In this document: in pieces, positions 16,945 through 25,320 of the stretch | Layout: every line of letters begins with the position of its first letter | Numbering within the stretch: the stretch's first letter is position 1 | Source of the DNA: Nocardioidaceae bacterium | GTDB lineage: Bacteria > Actinomycetota > Actinomycetes > Propionibacteriales > Nocardioidaceae | DNA: 40,470 bases | Direction: 5' to 3' | Assembly: GCA_009780515.1 (NCBI GenBank) | Contig: WQZX01000028.1 | Coordinates: 1 to 40,470, forward strand | The notes under the pieces: model-generated | What the model was told of the DNA's origin: nothing | What the model saw: only the letters and a program-made list of their open reading frames with translations | Database searches by the model: none | Translations under genes and position numbers: made by a program

Positions 16945-17942
16945 CCATCACCCGCACCGCCTGGGGGACCCTGCCGTCCGGTGAGCAGGTCGACCGGCTC
17001 GAGCTGTCGACCGACGCGGTCCGGCTCGGCGTGCTCACCTGGGGCGCCACCGTGCAGTCGCTGGCGGTGCCCGGCCCCCGTGGCTGGGACGACCCCGTCG
17101 ACGTCGTGCTCGGCTTCGACCGGCTCGAGCCCTACCTCGGCGACCAGCCGTACCTCGGCGCGACGGTCGGGCGCTACGCCAACCGGATCGCCGGCGGCGC
17201 CTTCGATCTCGACGGCACCACTCACCGGCTCCCCCTCAACGACGGCGCGAACACCCTGCACGGCGGCCCCGGCGGGTTCGCCCACCGCGGCTGGCGCCTC
17301 GACGGGTACGACGACGAGTCGGTCACCCTGAGCCTCGTCTCCGCCGACGGCGACATGGGCTTCCCGGGCCGGGTGGAGATCACCACGGTCTTCCGCGTTG
17401 CGGGCGCCGTGGTCACCCACGAGACGACGGCTACGACCGACGCACCGACGGTCCTCAACATCACCAACCACGCCTACTTCAACCTGCACGGCACTCCCCG
17501 GCCGGTCGACGACCATGTGCTCACCGTGCCGGCCGGGTGCTACCTGCCCGTCGACGACGGGTGCATCCCGCTGGCCGGGCCGCCGACCTGCGTCGCGGAC
17601 ACGCCCTTCGACTTCCGCCGTCCGCGGCCGATCGGCGCGTCGGCGTACGACCACACGCTGGTGCTCGCCGAGGGGCCGATCACGCTGTCCGCGGGCGGCC
17701 GCACGCTGACCGTGACGACCTCCGAGCCCGGGGTCCAGCTCTACACCGGAGACCACCTGGACGGCAGCCTGCGCGACCGCGCCGGCGCACCGATCGGCCC
17801 GCGCGGCGGGGTCTGCCTCGAGACCCAGCACTTCCCCGACTCCCCCAACCGGCCCGACTACCCGAGCACCGTGCTGCGACCGGGCGAGACGTTCCGCAGC
17901 GTCACCGAGTGGCGCGTGGAGGCCGATACGGAGCGGTGCTGA
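16941..17942 (+). CDS. galM: Aldose 1-epimerase (mutarotase)
   Basis: This 333-residue protein of the galactose-mutarotase family equilibrates alpha and beta anomers of aldoses. Seen are the substrate-binding GATVGRYANRIA, the DGANTLHGG loop, the catalytic His in NITNHAYFNL and the catalytic Glu in GVCLETQHFPDSPN, all in the family order and at family length. It starts with ATG 16941 inside the ROK stop codon, so it is in the regulator's operon. Set between xylose genes, it probably supplies the xylose anomer favoured by XylA rather than serving galactose; that role is inferred. It ends 56 bases before the LacI-type gene. Confidence 0.93.
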   Translation: MTITRTAWGTLPSGEQVDRLELSTDAVRLGVLTWGATVQSLAVPGPRGWDDPVDVVLGFDRLEPYLGDQPYLGATVGRYANRIAGGAFDLDGTTHRLPLNDGANTLHGGPGGFAHRGWRLDGYDDESVTLSLVSADGDMGFPGRVEITTVFRVAGAVVTHETTATTDAPTVLNITNHAYFNLHGTPRPVDDHVLTVPAGCYLPVDDGCIPLAGPPTCVADTPFDFRRPRPIGASAYDHTLVLAEGPITLSAGGRTLTVTTSEPGVQLYTGDHLDGSLRDRAGAPIGPRGGVCLETQHFPDSPNRPDYPSTVLRPGETFRSVTEWRVEADTERC

Positions 17943-17951
17943 CGACACGGC

Positions 17952-17992
17952 CAACGAAATCGTTGTCGATCACCCGGACCCCGACCTAGGAT
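17952..17992 (+). promoter_or_regulatory. LacI-gene promoter with autoregulatory operator
   Basis: CAACGA-AA-TCGTTG (17952-17965) is a 6+6 inverted repeat overlapping the -35 TTGTCG (17963-17968). After an 18-base spacer comes TAGGAT (17987-17992), and 6 bases later the ATG at 17999, so the mRNA is leaderless. The reverse strand of the operator contains AACGATTTCGT, which also occurs at 24781-24791 in the transporter promoter. Confidence 0.7.
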
Positions 17993-17998
17993 CGTCCA

Positions 17999-19015
17999 AT
18001 GACCCCGTCACGCCGCCCGACCATCCGTGAGGTCGCGCTGGAGGCCGGGGTATCGGTCGCCACCGTGTCGAAGGTCCTCAACAACCGCTACGGCGTCGCG
18101 GAGGCCACCGCCGAGCGGGTCCGCGCCGTCGTCGACGACCTGGGCTACGAGTCCAGCCTCGTCGCCCGCAGCCTGCGCACCCAGCAGACCAACGTGATCG
18201 GCGTGCTGGTCGCCGACCTCGAGCCGTTCAGCGCCGAGGTCCTCAAGGGCGTCGCGGACGTCGTGCGCGGCACCGGCTACGAGCTCGTCGCGTACGCCGC
18301 CGCGAGCCGCGTCGGCGAGCACATCGGCTGGGAGCGGCGCCACCTCTCCCGCCTCGGCGGCACCCTCATCGACGGCGCCGTCATGGTCACCCCGACGGTG
18401 ACCGACATCTCCACGAGCGTGCCGATCGTGGCGGTCGACCCGCACGCCGGCCACCCCGGTCTCCCCGTCGTCGACGCCGACAACCTCAACGGCGGGCACC
18501 TCGCGGCCGAGCACCTCCTCGACCTCGGCCACCGGCGGATCGCCATGCTGACCGGCCGCGCCGACCTGATGTCGGCGCAGCTGCGCGAGCAGGGCTTCCG
18601 CGCCGCGCTCGGCGAGGCGGGCATCCCGGCCGCGGACCAGCTGTTCGTGCCGGGCGACTACGACCCCGACGTCGCCGAGAAGAACGCCTACGAGCTGCTC
18701 ACCCGCCCCGATCGCCCGACCGCGATCTTCGCCGCGAACGACGCGACCGCGCTCGCCACCCTCGAGGTCGCCCGCCGGCTCGGCATCGACCTTCCCGGCG
18801 CGCTCTCGGTCATCGGCTTCGACAACATCCCCGACGGCGCGATGTGCACCCCCGGCCTGACCACGGTCGAGCAGCCCATCCGCGAGATGGGCAGGCGCGC
18901 CGCGAAGCTCCTGCTCGACCGGCTCACCGCCGAGCCCGGCACCGAGGAGGCTCCGGCCGAGCACATCCGGCTGGACACCAGGCTGGTCGTGCGCGGCACC
19001 ACCGCGCACGTCTGA
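17999..19015 (+). CDS. LacI-family transcriptional regulator of the oligosaccharide operon
   Basis: This 338-residue regulator has the N-terminal LacI helix-turn-helix (PTIREVALEAGVSVATVSKVLNN, then YGVAEATAERV and a hinge helix ending VARSLRTQQTN) and a periplasmic-binding-protein-like effector domain (VIGVLVADLEPF, TGRADLMS, FAANDATALATLE, SVIGFDNIPDG, TTVEQPIREMG). It lies convergent to the GH3 gene that ends the transporter operon. Its own promoter and that operon's promoter share AACGATTTCGT, which supports it as local repressor, as CebR and BxlR are in Streptomyces. The effector is probably the imported disaccharide or its product. The gene lacks a ribosome site and appears leaderless. 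Confidence 0.9.
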   Translation: MTPSRRPTIREVALEAGVSVATVSKVLNNRYGVAEATAERVRAVVDDLGYESSLVARSLRTQQTNVIGVLVADLEPFSAEVLKGVADVVRGTGYELVAYAAASRVGEHIGWERRHLSRLGGTLIDGAVMVTPTVTDISTSVPIVAVDPHAGHPGLPVVDADNLNGGHLAAEHLLDLGHRRIAMLTGRADLMSAQLREQGFRAALGEAGIPAADQLFVPGDYDPDVAEKNAYELLTRPDRPTAIFAANDATALATLEVARRLGIDLPGALSVIGFDNIPDGAMCTPGLTTVEQPIREMGRRAAKLLLDRLTAEPGTEEAPAEHIRLDTRLVVRGTTAHV

Positions 19016-19077
19016 CCGCGCCCGTCTGACCGCGGACCTCCGACGGCGCGCGGCCGTCCGCGTCGTACGCCGGCGGG

Positions 19078-21435
19078 TCAGCCGGCGACGACCTCGACCG
19101 TCACCAGGCGCGGGTCCGTCCCCTGCACGGCGTGCACGCCGCCGACCAGCTCGACCAGCACGTGCTCCGGCATCGACGAGGACCCGAGGGCATCGTCGTC
19201 GACCGCGTCGGCGATGCCCTCCGCCACGACCTTCTCGGCGCGCGATCCGGCGGACTCCGCCACCCACAGCTCGACCGAGCCGGGCTCGACGACCCGGACC
19301 ATCGACCGGTCCGAGAACGCGAGCCGTGAGGTCGGCACGGCGAACCGGACGTCCGCACTCGCACCGGGCTCGAGGCTGACCCGGCAGAAGCCGAGCAGCT
19401 GCTCCACCGGACGGACCACCGACGCGACGAGGTCACGGCCGTAGAGCTGCACGACCTCCGTGCCGGCGATCGCGCCGACGTTGCTGACCCGCACGCCGAC
19501 CTCGATGGTCCCGTCGGTCGGCACCTCCGCGCTCGCGGTCAGCCGGTCGGTGACGAAGGAGGTGTAGGTCAGGCCGAAGCCGAACGGCCGCACGGGCGTC
19601 GGGTCGGTCGTGGTGACCTCCGACGGCCCGCCGAGCACCGGGCGGAGGTAGGAGTAGGGCTGCGCGCCGGCGGAGCGCGGCAGGCTGACCGGCAGCCGCC
19701 CCGACGGACCGGTGGCGCCCGACAGCACGCGTGCGACGGCGGCGCCTCCCTCCTCGCCCGGGAAGAACACCTGGAGCACGGCCGACGGGGACGCCGCGCC
19801 GTCGAGGGCCCAGTCGATGGCGTACGGCCGGCCGCTGAGGACGACCAGGACGACCGGCGTACCGGTGGCGACGACGGCCTCGACCAGCTCGCGCTGCACA
19901 CCCGGGAGGTCCAGCGACTCCGCGTCGTTGCCCTCGCCGACCGTGCCGCGGCCGAACAGACCGGCCTGGTCGCCGACCACGACGATGGCCACCTCGGCGC
20001 CGCTCGCCACCGCGACGGCCTCGGCGATGCCGCTGCGGTCGGCGCCCTCGACCTCGCAGCCCGCGACGTGGTTCACGACGCTGTTGGCCAGCTCGTCGCG
20101 CAGTGCGGACAGCAGGCTCGGGACCTCGATGCCCATCGGCACGTCCGGGTGGCTCGCGAGGACGTGGTTGACGAAGGAGTAGCAGCCCATCATCGCGTCG
20201 GAGCGGTCGGCGTTCGGGCCGACGACCGCGACCCGTCCCGGCGCGCGCAACGGCAGCACGCCGTCGTTGCTGAGCAGCACGACGGACTCCTCGGCCAGGC
20301 GTCGCGCGATGTCGCGGTGGTGTGCGCCGTCGAGGTCGACCTCGGCCGGTGGCGTGGAGAAGTCCGCGTCGAGGAGGCCGAGCTCCTCCTTCTGGGACAG
20401 CACGCGCAGCACGGCGCGGTCGACGTACGCCTCGTCGACGACGCCGGCGCGCACGAGCTCGGCGACGGCGAGGTAGGCGTCGCCGTTGGGCAGCTCGACG
20501 TCGATGCCCGCCTCGAGCGCGAGGCCCGCGGCGGCCGCGCGGCTCTCCGCCACGCGGTGCATGATGGCCAGGAAGGCGACGGCGAAGTAGTCGGCCACGA
20601 CGACACCGTCGAAGCCCCACTGCTCGCGCAGCAGACCGGTGAGCAGCTCGGCGCTCGCACCGGCGGGCACGCCGTCGATGTCGGTGTAGGAGTTCATGAC
20701 GCTGCGCGCGCCGCCGTCCTTGATCGCCATCTCGAACGGGACCGCGAAGACGTCCATGAGCTCGCGCCACCCCGCCGAGACCGGCGCGTGGTTGCGGCCG
20801 GCCCGCGAGGCGGCGTACCCGAGGAAGTGCTTGAGCGTCGCGTGCACGCCGGCCGACTGCAGCCCGCGGACGTAGGCCGTGCCGAGCCGGCCGACGAGGT
20901 AGGGGTCCTCGCCGATACACTCGTCGACGCGTCCCCACCGCGGGTCGCGGATGACGTCGAGCACCGGCGCCAGGCCCTGGTGGATGCCGAGCTCGCGCAT
21001 CGACCCACCGATCGCCGCCGCCATCTCCTGGACCAGGTCGGGGTCGAACGACGCGCCCCACGCGAGCGGCGTCGGGTACGTCGCCGCCTGCCACGCGGCC
21101 AGGCCGGTCAGGCACTCCTCGTGCACGAGCGCGGGGATGCCGAGGCGCGTCTCGGCCACGAGCCGGCGCTGCTCCTCCCACAGCCACGCGGCCCGCTCGA
21201 CCGGGTCGACCGGACGGGTGCCGTACACGCGGGTGAAGTGGCCGATGCCGTGCGCGGTGACCTCGCTGAGCCGGGTCGGCGCACCGGAGGTCATCTCGCC
21301 GGCCATCGGCGCGACGACCTCGCCGCCGTGGTCGAGCCAGAAGCTCACGAGCTGACCGAGCTTCTCCTCGAGGGTCATGCGCGCGTGCAGGTCGCGGACC
21401 CGGTCCGAGACGCGGGGAAATGCAGGAGTGGTCAC
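19078..21435 (-). CDS. GH3 beta-glycosidase, probable intracellular beta-xylosidase
   Basis: This 785-residue family 3 glycoside hydrolase has the (alpha/beta)8 domain with KHFLGYA (Lys/His about 202-203), SVMNSYTDIDGVPAGAS and the nucleophile Asp about 282 in GFDGVVVADY. Then come the alpha/beta sandwich (VVLLSNDGVLPL, VAVVGPNADR, VVVLSGRP-like strand) and a C-terminal fibronectin-III-like domain (VSNVGAIAGTEVVQLY). There is no signal peptide, so it acts in the cytoplasm on imported sugars. The HEECLTGLAAW and TPLAWGASFDP segments are like Streptomyces BxlA beta-xylosidases. With xylAB nearby, xylobiose is the favoured substrate; cellobiose or other beta-glucosides remain possible. It is last in the operon, 50 bases after the second permease. 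Confidence 0.9.
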   Translation of the reverse strand: MTTPAFPRVSDRVRDLHARMTLEEKLGQLVSFWLDHGGEVVAPMAGEMTSGAPTRLSEVTAHGIGHFTRVYGTRPVDPVERAAWLWEEQRRLVAETRLGIPALVHEECLTGLAAWQAATYPTPLAWGASFDPDLVQEMAAAIGGSMRELGIHQGLAPVLDVIRDPRWGRVDECIGEDPYLVGRLGTAYVRGLQSAGVHATLKHFLGYAASRAGRNHAPVSAGWRELMDVFAVPFEMAIKDGGARSVMNSYTDIDGVPAGASAELLTGLLREQWGFDGVVVADYFAVAFLAIMHRVAESRAAAAGLALEAGIDVELPNGDAYLAVAELVRAGVVDEAYVDRAVLRVLSQKEELGLLDADFSTPPAEVDLDGAHHRDIARRLAEESVVLLSNDGVLPLRAPGRVAVVGPNADRSDAMMGCYSFVNHVLASHPDVPMGIEVPSLLSALRDELANSVVNHVAGCEVEGADRSGIAEAVAVASGAEVAIVVVGDQAGLFGRGTVGEGNDAESLDLPGVQRELVEAVVATGTPVVLVVLSGRPYAIDWALDGAASPSAVLQVFFPGEEGGAAVARVLSGATGPSGRLPVSLPRSAGAQPYSYLRPVLGGPSEVTTTDPTPVRPFGFGLTYTSFVTDRLTASAEVPTDGTIEVGVRVSNVGAIAGTEVVQLYGRDLVASVVRPVEQLLGFCRVSLEPGASADVRFAVPTSRLAFSDRSMVRVVEPGSVELWVAESAGSRAEKVVAEGIADAVDDDALGSSSMPEHVLVELVGGVHAVQGTDPRLVTVEVVAG

Positions 21436-21485
21436 GGTGGTGCTCTCTGCTCTCTCTGTGAGGGATGGGGCCGGTCGGGGCTCGG

Positions 21486-22370
21486 TCAGCCCTTCACGGC
21501 ACCCTGCAGTCCGCCGACGATCCGTCGTTCGAACAGCGTGAAGACAAGCAGCGCCGGCAGCATCGCCAGCGACGTGAACGCCAGGATCTGTGCGGTGTCC
21601 ACCGAGTGCTCACCGGTGAAGTTCTTGACACCCAGCGGCAGCGTCGCGGTGTCGCCGGCGCCGAGGATGAACAGGGGCAGCAGGTAGCTGTTCCAGGCGG
21701 CGACGAAGGCGAGGATGCCCGTGGTCAGCAGGCCCGGCTTGGCCAGCGGCACGACCATGCGCAGGAAGAATCCGAGGCGGCTGCAGCCGTCCATCGCGGA
21801 CGCCTCTTCGATCTCGTCCGGGATCGCCTTGAGGAACGGCACCAGGATGATGATCGTGGTCGGAAGGCCGAACGCGATCTGCGGCAGGATCACGCCAGGG
21901 AGCGTGAAGAGCATGCCCAGCTGCTTGATCAGCAGGTAGAGCGGGGTGACCGCGACCGAGATCGGGAACATCAGCCCGGACGCGAACAGCCCGAACATCA
22001 GGCCGCGACCGCGGAACGTGTAGCGCGCCAGCACGTAGCTGGCCATCAGCCCGAGAACGACAATGCCGGCGGTGGTGAACACCGCGACGATCACCGAGTT
22101 CGTGAAGTCGTTCCAGAACTCGCTCGACTGCAGGACGCTCGCGTAGTTGGAGAAGACCCACGGGTGCGGCAGGCCGGCCGGGTGGTCGGTGATCTGGGAG
22201 TTGTCCCTGAAGCCGCCGAGCACGATGTAGGCCACCGGCCCGAGGGTCACCCCGATGACCAGCAGAGCGATGAAGTAGGTGGTCGGGCTCCCCCACTCGT
22301 CCTTGCGACGCCGGTTGCGGGTCGTGGCGGGTGCGGGATCGACGCTGGGGTCCATGGTCACGACGGCCAT
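21486..22370 (-). CDS. ABC sugar permease, MalG type
   Basis: This 294-residue inner-membrane subunit of a carbohydrate importer (CUT1 family) has about six hydrophobic segments: near the N-terminus (FIALLVIGVTLGPVAYIVLG), VIVAVFTTAGIVVLGLMASY, LMFGLFASGLMFPISVAV, LPTTIIILVPF, TGILAFVAAW and the C-terminal end. The ABC-ATPase docking EAA loop reads EEASAMDGCSRLGFFLRMVVPLAKPG. The ATG at 22370 is 2 bases after the stop of the first permease gene, so they are coupled. It pairs with that permease to form the channel. The ATPase is not encoded here. Confidence 0.92.
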   Translation of the reverse strand: MAVVTMDPSVDPAPATTRNRRRKDEWGSPTTYFIALLVIGVTLGPVAYIVLGGFRDNSQITDHPAGLPHPWVFSNYASVLQSSEFWNDFTNSVIVAVFTTAGIVVLGLMASYVLARYTFRGRGLMFGLFASGLMFPISVAVTPLYLLIKQLGMLFTLPGVILPQIAFGLPTTIIILVPFLKAIPDEIEEASAMDGCSRLGFFLRMVVPLAKPGLLTTGILAFVAAWNSYLLPLFILGAGDTATLPLGVKNFTGEHSVDTAQILAFTSLAMLPALLVFTLFERRIVGGLQGAVKG

Positions 22371-22372
22371 GC

Positions 22373-23386
22373 CTAGGCCCCTTCCGTGATGGCGCCGCTG
22401 AGGTCGCGGCGCAGGACGAAGCGCTGATAGGCGACGGCGACGACGAGCGAGATGCCGAACAGGACGACGGCGACGGCGCTGCCGTAGCCCCAGGTGCCGG
22501 ACCCGAGGCCGTTGTCACGCATGTACATCGCCATCGTCGACGTACCGGCGACCTGCGAGGACGTCGAGCCCCAGATCACCCAGACGAGGTCGAAGAGCTG
22601 CAGGGAGCCGATGATCGAGAGGAACGCCCAGATGCGGATGGTCGGCCCGAGCAGCGGCACGGTGACGTACCTCTGCGCCTGCCAGTACGACGCCCCGTCG
22701 ACCCGGGCCGCCTCGAACAGCTCCTCGGGGATGTTCTGCAGGCCCGCCATCATGAGGATGATCGCGAAGCCGAGGTACTTCCACGTCAGCACCATCATCA
22801 GCGTCCAGATCGCGACGTGCGAGTCGCCGATCCAGTCGATCGAGACCGTGCCGAAGATGTGCAGGCCGGTCAGCATGTGGTTGAGCGCACCGTCGGCCTG
22901 GAGCATCTCGTTCCAGCCCATGCCTGCGACGACCTCGGAGACCACCCACGGGGCGAACACGAGCACACGGATGATCGAGCGGCCGCGGATCTTGCGGTTG
23001 AGCAGCAGCGCCAGCCCGACGGCCAGCGGCCCCTGGATCACCAGGGAGAGGCCGACGATCGCGAAGCTGTGCTTGACCGCGGAGAAGAAGACCGGGTCCT
23101 GGAAGATCAGCTTGTAGTTCTGCAGGCCCACCCAGTCGGTGGGCGGACCGTCACCGGTCCAGCGGTAGAAGCCGTAGTAGACGGCCATGACCACCGGGAC
23201 GATCACGAACGCGACGAACACGACGATCGCAGGCCCTGCGAGGAGCGTGATCTCGAGGCGCTCGCGCCAGCTGGCCCGCGGCCTGCGGGCCTTGCGTGAC
23301 ACCGGGGCCGGCACGTGCGTGCCGGCCCCGGCGCCCCGAGCACCGTCGAGCGACTCCTGGGTCAGGGCGACCTGGGACTCACTCAT
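22373..23386 (-). CDS. ABC sugar permease, MalF type
   Basis: This 337-residue CUT1 permease has a long cytoplasmic N-terminus (about 50 residues, Ala/Pro/Arg-rich) before the first membrane segment (LLAGPAIVVFVAFVIVPVVMAVYYGFYRW). The docking loop is EAARVDGASYWQAQRYVTVPLLGPT, given here as the usual EAA motif. The gene starts 9 bases after the binding-protein stop. Codons about 19-28 lie in a perfect 14-bp hairpin (23302-23331) that could lower translation or transcription into the permeases and keep the binding protein in excess; the hairpin is seen, the effect is inferred. Confidence 0.92.
   Translation of the reverse strand: MSESQVALTQESLDGARGAGAGTHVPAPVSRKARRPRASWRERLEITLLAGPAIVVFVAFVIVPVVMAVYYGFYRWTGDGPPTDWVGLQNYKLIFQDPVFFSAVKHSFAIVGLSLVIQGPLAVGLALLLNRKIRGRSIIRVLVFAPWVVSEVVAGMGWNEMLQADGALNHMLTGLHIFGTVSIDWIGDSHVAIWTLMMVLTWKYLGFAIILMMAGLQNIPEELFEAARVDGASYWQAQRYVTVPLLGPTIRIWAFLSIIGSLQLFDLVWVIWGSTSSQVAGTSTMAMYMRDNGLGSGTWGYGSAVAVVLFGISLVVAVAYQRFVLRRDLSGAITEGA
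23302..23331. repeat. Perfect 14-bp hairpin inside the first permease gene
   Basis: CCGGGGCCGGCACG, a 2-base centre TG, then the exact reverse complement. It is all G/C except for two A-T pairs in total per arm position pattern, so it is very stable in RNA. It encodes the Gly-Ala-Gly-Thr-His-Val-Pro-Ala-Pro stretch before the first membrane segment. Confidence 0.7.
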
Positions 23387-23395
23387 CGGAATCGA

Positions 23396-24688
23396 TTACC
23401 CCTTGGCGCCCGCGGCGTTGACAGTGCTGATGATGTCGGCCACGGTGCCCTTCCCGGTGAAGAGGTTCACCACGGAGGTGTTCAGCGCGGTGCCGACGTT
23501 CTGACCGTAGAGCGAGTCGAGCCAGAAGGAGACGTACGGCGCCTTGGCGACCGACGCGGTCTCGGCCTTGAGCAGCGGGTCGGTGACCGTCTTCTGCGAC
23601 TGCGTGTTGGCCGGCACCGTCTGGAACGCCTTGGAGTAGGCAGTCTGCTGCGCGGTGGTGGCGAGCAGGTTGAGGAAGTCGGTGCAGACCGACGGGGCCC
23701 ACTTCGAGCACGAGTAGGCGTCGACGCCACCCATGGTCGCGGTGGGCGAACCCTTGCCGCCGGGGACCTGGACCATCGGGAAGAAGCTGAGGTCGGGCAG
23801 CGGCTTCTTGTTCGGGGTCAGGCCGGCGATGACGCCCGGGTCCCAACCGCCCATGAGCTCCATGGAGGCCTTGTGGTTGGCCATCAGCGCGGCCGAGGAG
23901 CCGGCACCCTGCTGGCCGATGCCGATGTAGCCCTTCTCCCACGGGTTGGTCGCGATGAACGCCTTCAGGTCGTCGCCAGCCTTGGTCCAGCACGCGTCGG
24001 TGAACTTCAGCGACTGGGCGGTGCTGTTGAGGACGCCCTGGCTGCAGTCACGCAGCGCGAACCAGTAGTACCAGTGGGCGGCCGGCCAGCCGTCCTTGGC
24101 ACCGACCGCGATCGGGGTGATGCCCTTGCCCTTGAGCTTGGCGTCGGCGGCCTCGAGCTGCGCGACGGTGGTGGGCACGCTGGTGATGCCAGCCTGCTTG
24201 AACAGGTTCTTGCTGTAGAAGAAGCCACCCGGCTGGATGGCGACCGGGACGGCGTACGTCTTGCCGTCGACCTGCTCCGGGCCGTACGACGAAGCCACGA
24301 TGTCCTGCTTGGCCTGGGCGCTCAGCGAGCCGCTGATGTCGGCGACCTGACCGGCCTGGACCTGCGCCTTGAGCTTGCCGCCACCGCGCTGCAGGTAGAT
24401 GTCGGGGGCCGTCGAGGCGCCGCCCTGCATGGCGGTCTGGAGCGCGCCGTCGAGGTCGGTGTCGGCCATGGTCTTGAGCTTGATCGTGTAACCCGAGTGC
24501 TGGGACTCGAAGGTCTTGATCGTGTTGTTCAGGTAGTCGAGGCCGGGGCCCGGGCTGACGTTGGTCCACATCGTCAGCGTGTGGGCGTCGGACGAGTTGT
24601 TGTTGCTGCACGCCGCGGCGGACAGGAGCAGGGAGACGGCGCCGACGGCGGTCGCCGCCCGTCGCACCTTCCGGGAGATCAAGGACAT
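23396..24688 (-). CDS. Sugar-binding lipoprotein of the ABC importer
   Basis: This 430-residue extracytoplasmic solute-binding protein (family 1, MalE-like) is a lipoprotein: MSLISRKVRRAAT, a hydrophobic stretch, and the lipobox LSAAAC with Cys about residue 27. The mature part begins HTLTMWTNVSPGPG, typical of CUT1 binding proteins, with GGWDPG and the WTKAGDDLKAF segment further on. It is the first gene of the operon binding protein-permease-permease-GH3, an order matching Streptomyces bxlEFG-bxlA. GAGGTG precedes the ATG by 5 bases. It probably captures xylo- or cello-oligosaccharides; the ligand is inferred from the neighbours. Confidence 0.92.
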   Translation of the reverse strand: MSLISRKVRRAATAVGAVSLLLSAAACSNNNSSDAHTLTMWTNVSPGPGLDYLNNTIKTFESQHSGYTIKLKTMADTDLDGALQTAMQGGASTAPDIYLQRGGGKLKAQVQAGQVADISGSLSAQAKQDIVASSYGPEQVDGKTYAVPVAIQPGGFFYSKNLFKQAGITSVPTTVAQLEAADAKLKGKGITPIAVGAKDGWPAAHWYYWFALRDCSQGVLNSTAQSLKFTDACWTKAGDDLKAFIATNPWEKGYIGIGQQGAGSSAALMANHKASMELMGGWDPGVIAGLTPNKKPLPDLSFFPMVQVPGGKGSPTATMGGVDAYSCSKWAPSVCTDFLNLLATTAQQTAYSKAFQTVPANTQSQKTVTDPLLKAETASVAKAPYVSFWLDSLYGQNVGTALNTSVVNLFTGKGTVADIISTVNAAGAKG

Positions 24689-24763
24689 CTAGCACCTCGC
24701 TGTTGAGTGAAGTGACGTGCGCAACACGTCAGCGAGCCAGACGCTCCCAAATTCCGGCGGCGA

Positions 24764-24795
24764 TGTCAATCGTTATCGTAAACGATTTCGTAACG
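24764..24795 (-). promoter_or_regulatory. Operator and -35 box of the oligosaccharide transport operon
   Basis: A consensus -35 TTGACA (minus strand, 24764-24769) is overlapped by the imperfect palindrome AATCGTTATC/GTAAACGATT (24768-24787, 8 of 10 paired). It runs into AACGATTTCGT (24781-24791), the same 11 bases found in the lacI promoter. A second inverted repeat, TGACGTG-CGCAA-CACGTCA (24713-24731), lies in the expected leader. The -10 is not clear. Confidence 0.7.
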
Positions 24796-24836
24796 TGTCG
24801 TTCACGGGCCTTCCGGCGGCCCGGTAGCGTCGGGCT

Positions 24837-25307
24837 GTGGCGAGCGACCGCGGCGGCCGGAGACCGCGCTCCTGGGCCGGGCGATGGGTGCCTCGGCTCT
24901 ACCTGCTGTTCGCGATCCTGCTGATCCCCTGGACGATGTACCTCGGGGCGACGCTGCCGACCCACACCGTCGCGCACCACTACCGCGCCGCCTGGGTCGG
25001 CTTCGACCTGGTGCTGCTGCTGGTGCTGGCGCGGATCGGCTGGCGGGCCGCACGCCGTGACCCGCACGTCGTGCTGACCGCCACGGTCGGCGCCACCATG
25101 CTGTGCATCGACGCCTGGTTCGACGTGATGACCGCTCCCGCGGGCGAGGGTCGCACGGAGTCGCTGCTGCTGGCCGTTCTCGTCGAGCTGCCGGTGGCCG
25201 TGCTCTGCGCGCTCCTGGCCCGGGGTGGCCTGCTGTCCCTCCTGGCCCGCGCGGAGCAGGCCGCCGACCCGACGGCCGACCCGAGCGCCGAGCAAGCGGG
25301 CAGGTAG
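24837..25307 (+). CDS. Small integral membrane protein, unknown function
   Basis: This 156-residue protein has four predicted membrane helices: LYLLFAILLIPWTMYLG, AAWVGFDLVLLLVLARIG, VVLTATVGATMLCIDAWFDV and LLLAVLVELPVAVLCALLA. The third carries acidic residues in CIDAWFDVMTAP, unusual inside a membrane segment. The ends are basic N-terminal and Ala/Asp/Pro-rich C-terminal. Similar short proteins of unknown role are common in actinobacteria. The start is GTG 24837, 6 bases after TAGCGT (24825-24830), so it is probably leaderless. It lies 13 bases before the exonuclease gene, with which it may be co-transcribed. I do not recognise a function. Confidence 0.75.
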   Translation: MASDRGGRRPRSWAGRWVPRLYLLFAILLIPWTMYLGATLPTHTVAHHYRAAWVGFDLVLLLVLARIGWRAARRDPHVVLTATVGATMLCIDAWFDVMTAPAGEGRTESLLLAVLVELPVAVLCALLARGGLLSLLARAEQAADPTADPSAEQAGR

Positions 25308-25320
25308 TGTCACGCGCGCC

